DNA of 43,694 nucleotides from an uncultured Chlorobiaceae bacterium (GTDB lineage Bacteria > Bacteroidota > Chlorobiia > Chlorobiales > Chlorobiaceae): NCBI GenBank assembly GCA_903939765.1, contig CAJAIK010000031.1, forward strand, positions 1 to 43,694, in the 5' to 3' direction. The translations under genes and the position numbers were made by a program. Under the pieces are notes generated by a model that searched no databases, had not been told where the DNA came from, and saw only the letters and a list, made by a program, of their open reading frames with translations. This document shows, in pieces, positions 9,453 through 17,171 of the stretch; the first letter of the stretch is position 1, and the number at the start of each line of letters is the position of its first letter.

Positions 9453-10868
9453 TTACCCCGGCTCCTGACCTGTCAGGCGAGTGGCATCTGGCGCACCTTC
9501 TTTTTCATCAGGAGAATCATCCAAACTCATCATGTTTTTCACAATGGCCGGAACCTCCTCTTCAAGAGTTTTGACGGTAATAGATTTACGCTTGGGAACT
9601 GCATCAGCTTCAAGACCCTCCACTCTCTCTTCTGCTTTCACGGATGGCTCAGAAACGCTGTTTTTCGGTTCAACCGGAGAGATGTCGCTGCTGAAACAAT
9701 CATCATTGGGCGTCACATCGTCATCGCTTTTGATCTGAATGCTCTTTTTTCTGAAATGACGCTCATGGTCGTCATCTTCATCGCGCGATCTCTCGTGCGC
9801 TTTCTGCTGCGACAACTCATCATCAGAACCACCATCATCCATTTTTGGCGAAGGACGTTGCGGCCTTTTCTTTGCATTCTCACTAAAACTTGAGGAGAGA
9901 CGTAACAGCTTGCCAACCGACCCGATGACTCCGTCATTTTTGACTGCCGTCTTGACGATATTGAGTACAAAGCGCTCGGCCTGGGGATTGTCTGCTATGC
10001 TGTTGAGTAGTTCATTAAGTGCCGTCAGCATACCGGGAACATGCTGCAGGTCACTTTTGACCTGCTCACGAATCTTGAATGGAGTGTCACCAATAATCTC
10101 CTTCAGTGAACCGGTAAATCTTTTAATTGACGCTGGATCAGTGGGAAGAATACTCTCAATTCCCCTGAGAAAATCAGCCGGAGAAAACCCTTCTGCACCC
10201 TGCTCTCCTCCCTGAGCGCCCCCAGGCTGCGCGCCACCCGGTTGCCCTCCCCTTTCATCCGAAGGATAACCGATGGATGCCTTGTATTGCTCAAGGAGAT
10301 CCTGACCATAACCGATATTGCTGTCTCGCTGGGCGGAATCTGAAGCACCAAAACGAAGGGTGATGGGCCGAGGCACACACACACTTCTTGCGCCATGCAG
10401 AATAAGGTGAGAAACATGATCAGGCAGATCGCTTCGGTAATTGAGACCAAGGTGCTCCTCAATGACCGATTCCATAACCGTGTGAAGCCTGGCAATCAAT
10501 TCGGCCTCCCTCAGCTCAACCATGTCAAAAATAACATAGACAGGATCCTTCTCCTCACGACGAACCTTGAAGTTAAGCGTCGCAAAATCGTGATCTTTAT
10601 TCCGGCTGTTCACCGTGACGGAACCAAGATTGAATCGGTCGAGATAATCTTTGTTTGATCCCCTTGCCCAAAAGTAAACCGCCTTGTCAGTATAAATCAG
10701 ATAATCCTGAAAGGCAATATTTCCAACGCGCTCCTGCTGTGATTCATAAAATACGCCCTCAAAAAATGCGATCGGATTCTCACCGGCATTCATGAGCCCT
10801 TTCTGAAAAAATTCAGCAACATCACTCTGCTCGGTCTGTGCCGAAACATACAACGATAAATTAGCCAT
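9453..10868 (-). CDS. PH-like-domain protein of the chlorosome cluster, function unknown
   Basis: The 471-residue product is not a family I can name with confidence. Residues ~25-135 (from NPIAFFEGVFYESQQERVGN, with LIYTDKAVYFWARGS) resemble bacterial PH/YokE-like domains: a beta-rich domain with a TDKAVYF-type strand and a C-terminal helix (MVELREAELIARLHTVMES). Then come a Gly/Gln/Pro-rich linker (~206-225), a helical part (~228-320) and a long acidic/basic low-complexity tail (~335-471). No signal peptide or membrane span is visible. It lies between csmA and an ATPase gene, 69 bases from the latter. Inference: a cytoplasmic adaptor working with the ATPases or at the chlorosome/membrane face. 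Confidence 0.8.
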   Translation of the reverse strand: MANLSLYVSAQTEQSDVAEFFQKGLMNAGENPIAFFEGVFYESQQERVGNIAFQDYLIYTDKAVYFWARGSNKDYLDRFNLGSVTVNSRNKDHDFATLNFKVRREEKDPVYVIFDMVELREAELIARLHTVMESVIEEHLGLNYRSDLPDHVSHLILHGARSVCVPRPITLRFGASDSAQRDSNIGYGQDLLEQYKASIGYPSDERGGQPGGAQPGGAQGGEQGAEGFSPADFLRGIESILPTDPASIKRFTGSLKEIIGDTPFKIREQVKSDLQHVPGMLTALNELLNSIADNPQAERFVLNIVKTAVKNDGVIGSVGKLLRLSSSFSENAKKRPQRPSPKMDDGGSDDELSQQKAHERSRDEDDDHERHFRKKSIQIKSDDDVTPNDDCFSSDISPVEPKNSVSEPSVKAEERVEGLEADAVPKRKSITVKTLEEEVPAIVKNMMSLDDSPDEKEGAPDATRLTGQEPG

Positions 10869-10980
10869 TACCCATACCTGTTCACTTGATACTGATTAGC
10901 ACGCTGAACTGAAATCTATGAAAATTTTATAATAAAGAGAAATCACCTGATAAAGACTGGAGCAATTGTGAGTTTTTACG

Positions 10981-11021
10981 AAAACAAAAAAGGCAGTGAA
11001 AGCTTTAATCTTTTCACTGCC
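10981..11021 (-). terminator. Intrinsic terminator of csmA
   Basis: GGCAGTGAAA and its complement form a perfect 10-bp stem (arms 11012-11021 and 10992-11001) with a 10-base loop. On the minus strand it is followed by TTTTTT then GTTTT (10991 down to 10981). It sits 26 bases past the csmA stop and would insulate the abundant csm message from the PH-like gene downstream. Confidence 0.85.
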
Positions 11022-11047
11022 TGAGCAAAGAGCATATTGCAGTATGC

Positions 11048-11305
11048 TTACTCTGCGAACTTTGATCCTATAGCCTTGGAAGGAACAGCATAGCCGGAAA
11101 CTTCAGGTGATGAACCGCGAAGGCTCGCACCTGCACCGCCGCCACCAATGTTGCCATAAGCGTTGCGATTGATTCTCATCGTGCCCTTGCCCAAAGAATC
11201 AAACAACAAACCGACAGTTTCCCAATGCCCCTCAACCATCACCTCAAAAACGCGACCGGCTGCAGCAAGGATATCGGTAAATACGCCTCCACCACTTACA
11301 CTCAT
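11048..11305 (-). CDS. csmA: Chlorosome envelope protein A (baseplate, BChl a binding)
   Basis: CsmA forms the paracrystalline baseplate of the chlorosome and binds bacteriochlorophyll a, passing energy to the FMO protein. The 85-residue product matches CsmA almost throughout: [47 protein letters not shown], and [20 protein letters not shown]. His27 in VEGHWETVG is the expected pigment-ligating histidine. In studied species a C-terminal segment of about 20 residues is removed from the precursor; the tail here fits that. The Shine-Dalgarno AAGGGGG is very strong. It is downstream of csmC with a hairpin between them and a strong terminator after it. Confidence 0.97.
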   Translation of the reverse strand: MSVSGGGVFTDILAAAGRVFEVMVEGHWETVGLLFDSLGKGTMRINRNAYGNIGGGGAGASLRGSSPEVSGYAVPSKAIGSKFAE

Positions 11306-11322
11306 AATTCCCCCTTGGAATT
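11306..11322 (-). promoter_or_regulatory. csmA ribosome binding site inside a small hairpin
   Basis: On the minus strand AATTCC, AAGGG and GGAATT lie in a row immediately before the ATG, so a 6-bp stem can hold the AAGGGGG Shine-Dalgarno in its loop and 3' arm. It may simply present the site or may modulate translation; the sequence cannot decide. Confidence 0.5.
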
Positions 11323-11398
11323 TAATTATTGGAAAGTTATCAAAATTTACAACAGCATTCTTTGTTCCAATTTACAGTAATAATAGACAAAACCAAGG

Positions 11399-11430
11399 AA
11401 AAAAATCCTTTCGGACGGGGCAAACCCCGG
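11399..11430 (-). terminator. Partial terminator or processing hairpin between csmC and csmA
   Basis: On the minus strand CGGGG-TTTG-CCCCG (11429 to 11416) is followed by a minor TCC-GAAA-GGA hairpin and seven U (11405-11399). The 10-base gap between the main stem and the U run makes it a weak terminator. It could stop part of the transcripts after csmC or protect a processed csmA mRNA. Confidence 0.4.
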
Positions 11431-11447
11431 CCAAACTGCCTATATTC

Positions 11448-11867
11448 CTACCTTCTGACCGGACCTTTCTGGAAAGAACCGGCAAAATTCTTGACAACTT
11501 CGGAAGCAGAAACCCCTGCATCACCAACAGCCGTAGCGGCATTCCCTGTTGCATTTTCAACAGTTTCAACAGCACTGACATAGAGCTCACTGGCCGTTCT
11601 GGATGCGTCTTTAACCGTAATCGCAACGCGGTCAAGAGTTTCGCCAACCACACCGCTGGTGTTGCCAAGCAGATTGCCAATACCCGAAGCGTCGATAACT
11701 GCGCCCACAGTGCCGGTTACCGTATCAAAAAGATTTCCGGCAAGATTCAGACTGCCGACTACGGCACTCTGACCGGTCAAAAGCACACTCTCAGCAAGGA
11801 ACGTAAGACGATCAATAAACTCAAGTTCCTTGAAATCTTTACGCAGATTCTGGTACGATTCCGACAT
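11448..11867 (-). CDS. csmC: Chlorosome envelope protein C
   Basis: CsmC is a chlorosome envelope protein of the CsmC/CsmD family that influences chlorosome size and shape. The 139-residue product starts [20 protein letters not shown] and continues with long amphipathic, Gly/Ala/Val-rich stretches ([33 protein letters not shown]), typical of the family. The frame is open to 11897 ([10 protein letters not shown]), but the ATG at 11867 has AGGGAG at good spacing and gives the usual N-terminus. It is the first csm gene in the direction of transcription, 117 bases after the upstream ATPase, with room for its own promoter. csmC-csmA order agrees with other green sulfur bacteria. Confidence 0.93.
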   Translation of the reverse strand: MSESYQNLRKDFKELEFIDRLTFLAESVLLTGQSAVVGSLNLAGNLFDTVTGTVGAVIDASGIGNLLGNTSGVVGETLDRVAITVKDASRTASELYVSAVETVENATGNAATAVGDAGVSASEVVKNFAGSFQKGPVRR

Positions 11868-11984
11868 ATTATTCTCCCTGGAATTGAGGCCGCCCAAATG
11901 GAGCCCCGGTTATGATGATGAATTCACAAAAAACTATCCTGTTGAAAGCTAAACATAAATATTGTTCAAAACAAATACTCTCAT

Positions 11985-13211
11985 TTATCCCCTATCGTAA
12001 GCTTTCTGCTCTTTTTTGGACCGACTATGCACCTGAGCATTAAGATCAAAGGGAATGTGCAGCCACTTATCCTTGAAGACTGCATCTCCCGGCTCAAGCC
12101 CGGTCAGGCTGATCGGAAGGGTGATGATCTTGCGCTGATTGCCTATCTGGACAAACAACTCATCACCAGTTACCCAGACATCAATATCTACAGGGTTGGC
12201 AAACATGAGCTTCAACTGTACCTCATAGACATCGCCATTGCGGACAAACTTTATCGGCGGCTCGTCATACATCATATCGGATGGATCGCTGTCGCCGTAC
12301 ATGTCTTTGGCAAACATCTCGAGTGACTTGAGACCGACAATTTCCTGCTCGTACATCCTCAGCTTTTTGACCGGAAGGGGAGAAAAACCCTCTTCAATCT
12401 CTCCAAGGTACTTCTGCTGAATAGCTTTCCAATTCTCCAGATAACCACTGTTCTCTTTTGTATCAAGCAGCTTGTTGACCAGCACCATGTCTACCTTGAA
12501 GCCGTAAAGGTTCAGATAGGTCAAGGCGCGCATCGTCTCCTTGATCGACATTTTTTCTGCGTTCATGACAAGGCGCACCGTCGACTTTTGATTATCCGTC
12601 AGAATCTCGCGGATATCTTCAAGCTCATCAAATACCTGGTCGACCGACTCAACAGCTTCAGCCGGAGGAATAAAAAATGCAATTTTGTCAGACATCCTTG
12701 ACAGCGGCTTGCTCAGCGGCTTGATAAGGTATTTATTGACATTCTTGATCGCCTTCATGCCCCAGGCAAGGGTATCCGGAAGGGACAAAAGCCGAAGGGT
12801 TTCGCCCGTCGGAGCAGTATCGAGCACCAGAACATCATAGAGTCCGGAAGCTTTATAACGCTTTACCCTCAAAAGAGAGAAAAGCTCTTCCATACCGGGC
12901 AGAATAGTCATTTCATCAGCCATGACCCCCGAAATACCCTGAGCCATAAAAACCTTTGTATAGTACTTTTGTACAGCATGCCAGTTCTGCTTCAGGTCTA
13001 CATAGGGATTGACCTCAATTGCATCAAGATTCTCCTTTATTTTGGTCGGTTCTGCGCCAAGGGGCAGGTTGAACGAATCAGAGAGACTGTGTGCTGGATC
13101 GGTTGAAAGGACAAGTGTACGATAACCAAGTTGTGACAAGCGAACCGCCGTAGCCGCAGAGACACTGGTTTTACCTACCCCGCCTTTTCCTGTAAAAGTT
13201 AAAATACGCAT
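11985..13211 (-). CDS. Get3/ArsA-family ATPase with C-terminal HSP20-like domain (paralog 2)
   Basis: The 408-residue protein has the P-loop GKGGVGKTS (8-16), a canonical switch I STDPAHSLSDSF (36-47) and switch II DTAPTGETLRLL (131-142). The middle is helical and rich in Met/Leu (KAIKNVNKYLIKPLSKPLSR), suiting a client-binding groove. A C-terminal beta domain (~330-395, YEVQLKLMFANPVDIDVWV) resembles alpha-crystallin/HSP20, then a basic tail. It contains no cysteine, so it lacks the zinc CxxC of eukaryotic Get3. It is a clear paralog of the ATPase at 8229-9383 (shared TYLNLYGFK / TYLNLFGYK segment) and keeps the more canonical active site. First gene of the csm cluster. No Shine-Dalgarno is obvious. 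Annotation as an arsenite pump would be misleading. Confidence 0.88.
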   Translation of the reverse strand: MRILTFTGKGGVGKTSVSAATAVRLSQLGYRTLVLSTDPAHSLSDSFNLPLGAEPTKIKENLDAIEVNPYVDLKQNWHAVQKYYTKVFMAQGISGVMADEMTILPGMEELFSLLRVKRYKASGLYDVLVLDTAPTGETLRLLSLPDTLAWGMKAIKNVNKYLIKPLSKPLSRMSDKIAFFIPPAEAVESVDQVFDELEDIREILTDNQKSTVRLVMNAEKMSIKETMRALTYLNLYGFKVDMVLVNKLLDTKENSGYLENWKAIQQKYLGEIEEGFSPLPVKKLRMYEQEIVGLKSLEMFAKDMYGDSDPSDMMYDEPPIKFVRNGDVYEVQLKLMFANPVDIDVWVTGDELFVQIGNQRKIITLPISLTGLEPGDAVFKDKWLHIPFDLNAQVHSRSKKEQKAYDRG

Positions 13212-13320
13212 GAACCGGGCATTGGAAGTTTATGGACGCTGAGGAAAAAATCAGAACTAGAGAAAAAGCCAAAGATATCACTCTGAGCTGACACTACAAA
13301 AGATTGAACATACACACTTC

Positions 13321-13349
13321 AACCAAGGTTAAAAATTTTAAACTTGGTT
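13321..13349. promoter_or_regulatory. 29-base near-perfect palindrome, possible operator
   Basis: Arms AACCAAG (13321-13327) and CTTGGTT (13343-13349) flank TTAAAA/TTTTAA around a single central A; only one opposed pair (G13328/A13342) fails. It lies in the 211-base divergent region between the csm-cluster ATPase (minus) and pyrK (plus). The symmetry fits a dimeric regulator site; a bidirectional hairpin is the alternative. Confidence 0.45.
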
Positions 13350-13422
13350 ATCTCACCTGAAGAGCTTGCAAATGACTCTTCTGCTCACTTAATTAAGCCA
13401 TTCAATCAAGATTATCACCGTT

Positions 13423-14217
13423 ATGCCTGAAACAAACTCCATCGTCGACATCCGGGCAACCATTGTCGAAACCCGCCGTATCAGCACTGCCGTCAGCATC
13501 ATTACACTCGATTGCCCGGCAATTGCCGCATCGGCAAGACCCGGAAACTTTATTAACGTCAAGGTAAGCGATACGACGCTGCCACTGCTCCGTCGACCAT
13601 TTTCGATACACAATGTGCGAGGAACGCTTATCGACATCATGGTCAAATCAATCGGGAGCGGCACCTCGCTTTTCTGCGACAGACCGGCAGGTTCAACCGT
13701 CATGGTACTCGGACCGCTGGGAAACTGCTTCGACATTGCAGGCCAGGAGTTTGACATCGCCATTCTTCTCTCCGGAGGAATCGGCACAGCACCCATGCTT
13801 TTTCTTGAAAAAACGCTTGCCGCAAAAGGCAAAAAGGTCATCAACCTGATTGGAGGCCAGTCAAAAGAAGATATACTCGCCGGGAATCTTTCAAACTGCC
13901 GGTTTGCAACCGATGACGGTTCAGCAGGATTCAGGGGCAACGTGGTGGAGCTGCTCCGGAGCGAACTGACCACGATCAGCAAAGAGGGTCGTGCAAAGGT
14001 TTTTGCGTGCGGACCCAATGCCATGCTGAAAGCGGTTGCCAGTTTCTGCCGTGAGGAGCAGCTTGCATGTGAACTCTCACTTGAATCGGTCATGGGCTGC
14101 GGCATAGGAATCTGCTACGGCTGCAGCGTTGAGGTAAACAGCCCGGATGGAGGGCTCCGCACCATCCTGCTTTGCCGGGAGGGCCCGGTCATTAACGGGG
14201 AACTGCTTGCAGTATAA
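13423..14217 (+). CDS. pyrK: Dihydroorotate dehydrogenase electron-transfer subunit
   Basis: PyrK is the FAD/2Fe-2S subunit that links the PyrDB catalytic subunit to NAD in pyrimidine synthesis. The 264-residue protein shows the FAD-binding RRPFSIHNV (57-65), a GPLGNCF segment, the NAD-domain LLSGGIGTAPMLFL (116-129), FACGPNAML, and a C-terminal cluster Cys226, Cys231, Cys234, Cys251 in GCGIGICYGC...CREGP. Length is normal. No pyrD is next to it in this window. It is divergent from the csm cluster and precedes ssb. No clear Shine-Dalgarno. Confidence 0.93.
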   Translation: MPETNSIVDIRATIVETRRISTAVSIITLDCPAIAASARPGNFINVKVSDTTLPLLRRPFSIHNVRGTLIDIMVKSIGSGTSLFCDRPAGSTVMVLGPLGNCFDIAGQEFDIAILLSGGIGTAPMLFLEKTLAAKGKKVINLIGGQSKEDILAGNLSNCRFATDDGSAGFRGNVVELLRSELTTISKEGRAKVFACGPNAMLKAVASFCREEQLACELSLESVMGCGIGICYGCSVEVNSPDGGLRTILLCREGPVINGELLAV

Positions 14218-14243
14218 ATAAGATAATTTTATCTTTATAGTGC
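14209..14243. other. AT-rich extended hairpin between pyrK and ssb
   Basis: AAGATA can pair with TATCTT around a short AT loop, and after a bulge GCA-TATA pairs with TATA-TGC with one G-G mismatch. It spans the pyrK stop. It has no U run, so it is more like an RNA processing or stability element than a terminator. Confidence 0.3.
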
Positions 14244-14299
14244 AGGGCGAGAGCTATTCCAGACAGTTTTTTTTCATAAACCTCCAAACTCAAGATACC

Positions 14300-14758
14300 A
14301 TGGCAAGAGGACTTAACAAAGTAATGCTCATCGGCAGACTCGGGGGTGAACCAGAAACCCGGCAAGCTGGTTCAACAACCGTAACAAACTTCACGATTGC
14401 GACGAGCGAAAAGTTCAAGAACCAGCAGGGCGAACTTCAGGAAAAAACAGAGTGGCACCGGATTGTCGCATGGGGACGACTTGCAGAAATCTGCAAAGAA
14501 TATCTGCACAAGGGCTCACAACTCTACGTTGAGGGAAAACTGCAGACAAGGAATTGGGAAAAAGAGGGTGTCAAGCAATACACCACAGAGATCGTCATCA
14601 GCGACATGCAGATGCTTGATGGCAAGCCATCGGGAGCAACCTATGAAGGCAACTCGCAGGGTTACGAGCGCCATCAGGGAGCCCCTGACTCTCAGTCACC
14701 GCCCGCTCCATCTTCGGTGCCGATGCTTGAAAATGACAAGGACGACCTGCCGTTCTGA
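14300..14758 (+). CDS. ssb: Single-stranded DNA-binding protein
   Basis: SSB coats single-stranded DNA at replication and repair sites. The 152-residue product has an OB fold starting [20 protein letters not shown], with [19 protein letters not shown] and [20 protein letters not shown], a Gln/Pro/Ser-rich linker (~115-143) and the acidic tip DDLPF that binds partner proteins. The frame extends upstream to 14240, but MARGLNKV at 14300 is the standard start. Next gene holA encodes a clamp-loader subunit. Confidence 0.96.
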   Translation: MARGLNKVMLIGRLGGEPETRQAGSTTVTNFTIATSEKFKNQQGELQEKTEWHRIVAWGRLAEICKEYLHKGSQLYVEGKLQTRNWEKEGVKQYTTEIVISDMQMLDGKPSGATYEGNSQGYERHQGAPDSQSPPAPSSVPMLENDKDDLPF

Positions 14759-14848
14759 AACAGCCACCTTTTTCGCGGTCATGGCGAACAAAGAGAGATG
14801 CCTGAGGCGCGTGGTACAGATCCTGCAAGAACAGGAGGACAACAAATC

Positions 14849-14868
14849 GGGTGCACTTCGGTGCACCC
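14849..14868 (+). other. UUCG-capped hairpin ahead of holA
   Basis: GGGTGCAC (14849-14856) and GTGCACCC (14861-14868) form a perfect 8-bp stem closed by a C(UUCG)G tetraloop. It ends 21 bases before the holA ATG and has no U run after it on either strand. It may be a translational or processing element. Confidence 0.45.
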
Positions 14869-14889
14869 CGTAATAGCTTACAATCAACG

Positions 14890-15930
14890 ATGGATGCACT
14901 GAAAAAAAATATTCTTGCCGGCACCATTGCACCGGTTTATCTCTTTTACGGCCCGGAAAGCTACCTCAAGGAGGAGTTTGCCGGGATGATCAAAACGGCG
15001 ATATTTCCATCCGAAAGCGAAGCAGCATGCAACACTCTCCTCCTCTACGGCCCCGATCTCACGCCAGGCGAATTGGTATCGAAGGCCTCTGAATATCCAA
15101 TGTTCTCCCCGAAGCAGCTCATCATTGTCCGGCAGTTTGAAAAAATCAAGAAGCCTCCAACAAAAGAGCTGCAAAAACAGCATGAAGAAAAATTCAACCG
15201 TTACATACAGAGTCCGGCTGAGTTTACCGTACTGATACTCGACGCTGACCAGATTGATAAAAAAGAGATCGAGAAGCCGCCATTCAGTACGCTGAAAAAA
15301 TACCGCCACGACTTCGCAGCCATCAAATCTCCGGAACTCTTTGCTTCCGGCAGGGCAAAAGCTTCAGGCTGGAGCTTTGAGCCTGACGCTCTCAAAGCCT
15401 TTTCCGCCTATACTGAACCCTCAGCGAGGGAGATCTGCCACGAAATTGAAAAGATTATCCTGTACGCATCTGCACGAGGCGCTGATAAACGTATCACGGC
15501 AGCAGACGTTCTGGACTGCGTCGGCATATCGCGCAACTACAACGTCTTTGAACTCGAAAAAGCACTTGCGGAACGGAGCCTGAGACTCTGCAGCGGCATA
15601 TCGCTCATGATCATGGAGCGTGAAGGGCAAAAAGAGGGGCTCGGTAACATCGTCCGATTTTTGACCACCTTTTATATCCGTCTCTGGAAACTTTCGCTGC
15701 CCGAGGTACGGCAACTTCCCCAGGCAGAAATTGCCAAAATCCTCGGCATGTACGGCAAGCAAGAGTACTTCATCAAAAACTACCTCGCTTACACCCGCAC
15801 ATTTTCACTCCGTGATGCCGAGCGTGCCATCACCGCCCTGAAAGAGACCGATGCCGCCCTCAAAGGGCTGCTCCCCTACCCGGATGAAAAATATCTGCTC
15901 CTGCGGCTCATGCAGAAACTGCTCGGATAA
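14890..15930 (+). CDS. holA: DNA polymerase III delta subunit
   Basis: HolA opens the beta sliding clamp within the clamp loader. The 346-residue protein has the degenerate AAA+ start [20 protein letters not shown], the [21 protein letters not shown] segment, domain II/III helices with [16 protein letters not shown] and [16 protein letters not shown], and the C-terminal [20 protein letters not shown]. Translation could begin at 14851 but [20 protein letters not shown] at 14890 fits the family and lies past the hairpin. It ends 14 bases from the convergent SDR gene. Confidence 0.92.
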   Translation: MDALKKNILAGTIAPVYLFYGPESYLKEEFAGMIKTAIFPSESEAACNTLLLYGPDLTPGELVSKASEYPMFSPKQLIIVRQFEKIKKPPTKELQKQHEEKFNRYIQSPAEFTVLILDADQIDKKEIEKPPFSTLKKYRHDFAAIKSPELFASGRAKASGWSFEPDALKAFSAYTEPSAREICHEIEKIILYASARGADKRITAADVLDCVGISRNYNVFELEKALAERSLRLCSGISLMIMEREGQKEGLGNIVRFLTTFYIRLWKLSLPEVRQLPQAEIAKILGMYGKQEYFIKNYLAYTRTFSLRDAERAITALKETDAALKGLLPYPDEKYLLLRLMQKLLG

Positions 15931-15944
15931 AAACACCGAACCAT

Positions 15945-16937
15945 TCAGAGCCAGCCTTTCTGCCGATACCAGGCGATTGTTTTTGCAATCCCTTCGGCAA
16001 GTGTGGTTCCTGCCCTGAAACCAAAATCAATCTCAGCCTGCTCGGACGAACAGACCCAATAATCCTGCACAAGTTCATTGGCCTTGTCACGATTGATAAG
16101 CAGTGGCGTTCCCCGTAACGATCCGATTGCACCAATAATCGTCGCAACAGCAAAAAGGAGCGGCTTCGGCAGCGAAAGCTTGCTGATTTTCGTAAAACCA
16201 AGCACAGGCTTGGCAGCAGCAATAAGCTCATCCCATGACCAGGAACGGGGAGAGGTGATATAATAGATACGCCCGGCAGCAGCCTCCGAACGGGCTGCCA
16301 TCATCATGCCATCGACAAGATCGTCAACATAGATCATGCTGAAACGCTGCCTGGCCGCACTGCCTGCCGACAGCAGCACCCCTTTGGCAAGCATCTGAAA
16401 AATCTGCAACACATCCCGGTCACCCGGCCCGTAAACTGCAGGAGGACGCACAATGGTAACCGGAACACCATCCGAACGCTCCAGGCAAAGCGCTTCCGCC
16501 CGCAACTTGCTGCGCCCGTAGGCGCTAACCGGAGCGGGATTATCACGCTCACTTACACCCCGGATACCCTCCGAAGCAGGACCAGCAACCGTCAGTGACG
16601 AAACAAAAAGAAACCGCTTAAGACCGGGGTTATGCTCCCTGACTGCCGAAAGCAGGTTCTTTACTGGTAACACATTACCCGCATCATAGCCCGTCTCGTC
16701 AAACGCTTTCGTTACCCCGGCGAGATGCACAATACGGTCGATACCCCGCACCGCACGCCCAAGAGCCTCTGAGTCACCAAAACTGCCCCTGACAACCTCT
16801 ACCCCGTCCGGCAAAGCCGCACCATGACTTTCTGTACGAAGAAAAACCCTTACTCTTTCACCCTCTGCAGCAAGTTGGCGTAACAGTCGCACGCCAATAA
16901 AACCGCTCGAACCAGTCACCAATATTGTTTCACCCAT
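15945..16937 (-). CDS. NAD-dependent epimerase/dehydratase-like SDR, possible ceramide/ketosphinganine reductase
   Basis: This 330-residue extended SDR has the nucleotide-binding motif TGSSGFIG near the N-terminus, VHLAGVTK, SSLTVAGPA, the active-site pair YGRSK (Tyr/Lys) and RPPAVYGPGD. The C-terminal part is hydrophobic (LPKPLLFAVATIIGAIGSLRG), suggesting membrane association. ATG 16937 (MGETILVTG) is preferred over the in-frame GTG at 16949, though AAAGGG is close to it. It is divergent from an SPT-like gene. Some proteobacterial ceramide loci pair an SPT with an SDR of this class (CerR). Inference: reductase in a sphingolipid pathway; sugar-nucleotide or sterol-type dehydrogenase remains possible. 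Confidence 0.75.
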   Translation of the reverse strand: MGETILVTGSSGFIGVRLLRQLAAEGERVRVFLRTESHGAALPDGVEVVRGSFGDSEALGRAVRGIDRIVHLAGVTKAFDETGYDAGNVLPVKNLLSAVREHNPGLKRFLFVSSLTVAGPASEGIRGVSERDNPAPVSAYGRSKLRAEALCLERSDGVPVTIVRPPAVYGPGDRDVLQIFQMLAKGVLLSAGSAARQRFSMIYVDDLVDGMMMAARSEAAAGRIYYITSPRSWSWDELIAAAKPVLGFTKISKLSLPKPLLFAVATIIGAIGSLRGTPLLINRDKANELVQDYWVCSSEQAEIDFGFRAGTTLAEGIAKTIAWYRQKGWL

Positions 16938-17171
16938 ATTCCCTTTCACTATGGTTTATTCACCAAATAACACTGCCTTTTTCGCTACCGGCACCGTCTT
17001 CAGCAAAAAAAGCAGAACCTCGTTTAACAAAAAACTAAAAATTTTGATACATTTCCCTTTCTAAGCAAAATGCGCTTACCTGAAAACCGGTCACCGAAAG
17101 AAAAACAAAAAAAGACGACCGTAAACACAAGAAATTCCAGCTTTTTTTTGTTACTGCTGAAATAAATTTGC

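Noticed and set aside
8229-13211. Arsenite resistance (arsA) function for the two ATPases
   Set aside because: No arsB, arsC or arsR nearby, each protein has only one ATPase half, and the C-terminal domain and neighbours point to a Get3d-like role.
13389-14105. A 238-codon minus-strand frame opposite pyrK
   Set aside because: The plus frame encodes all PyrK motifs including four cluster cysteines; the antisense is low-complexity Ser/Pro.
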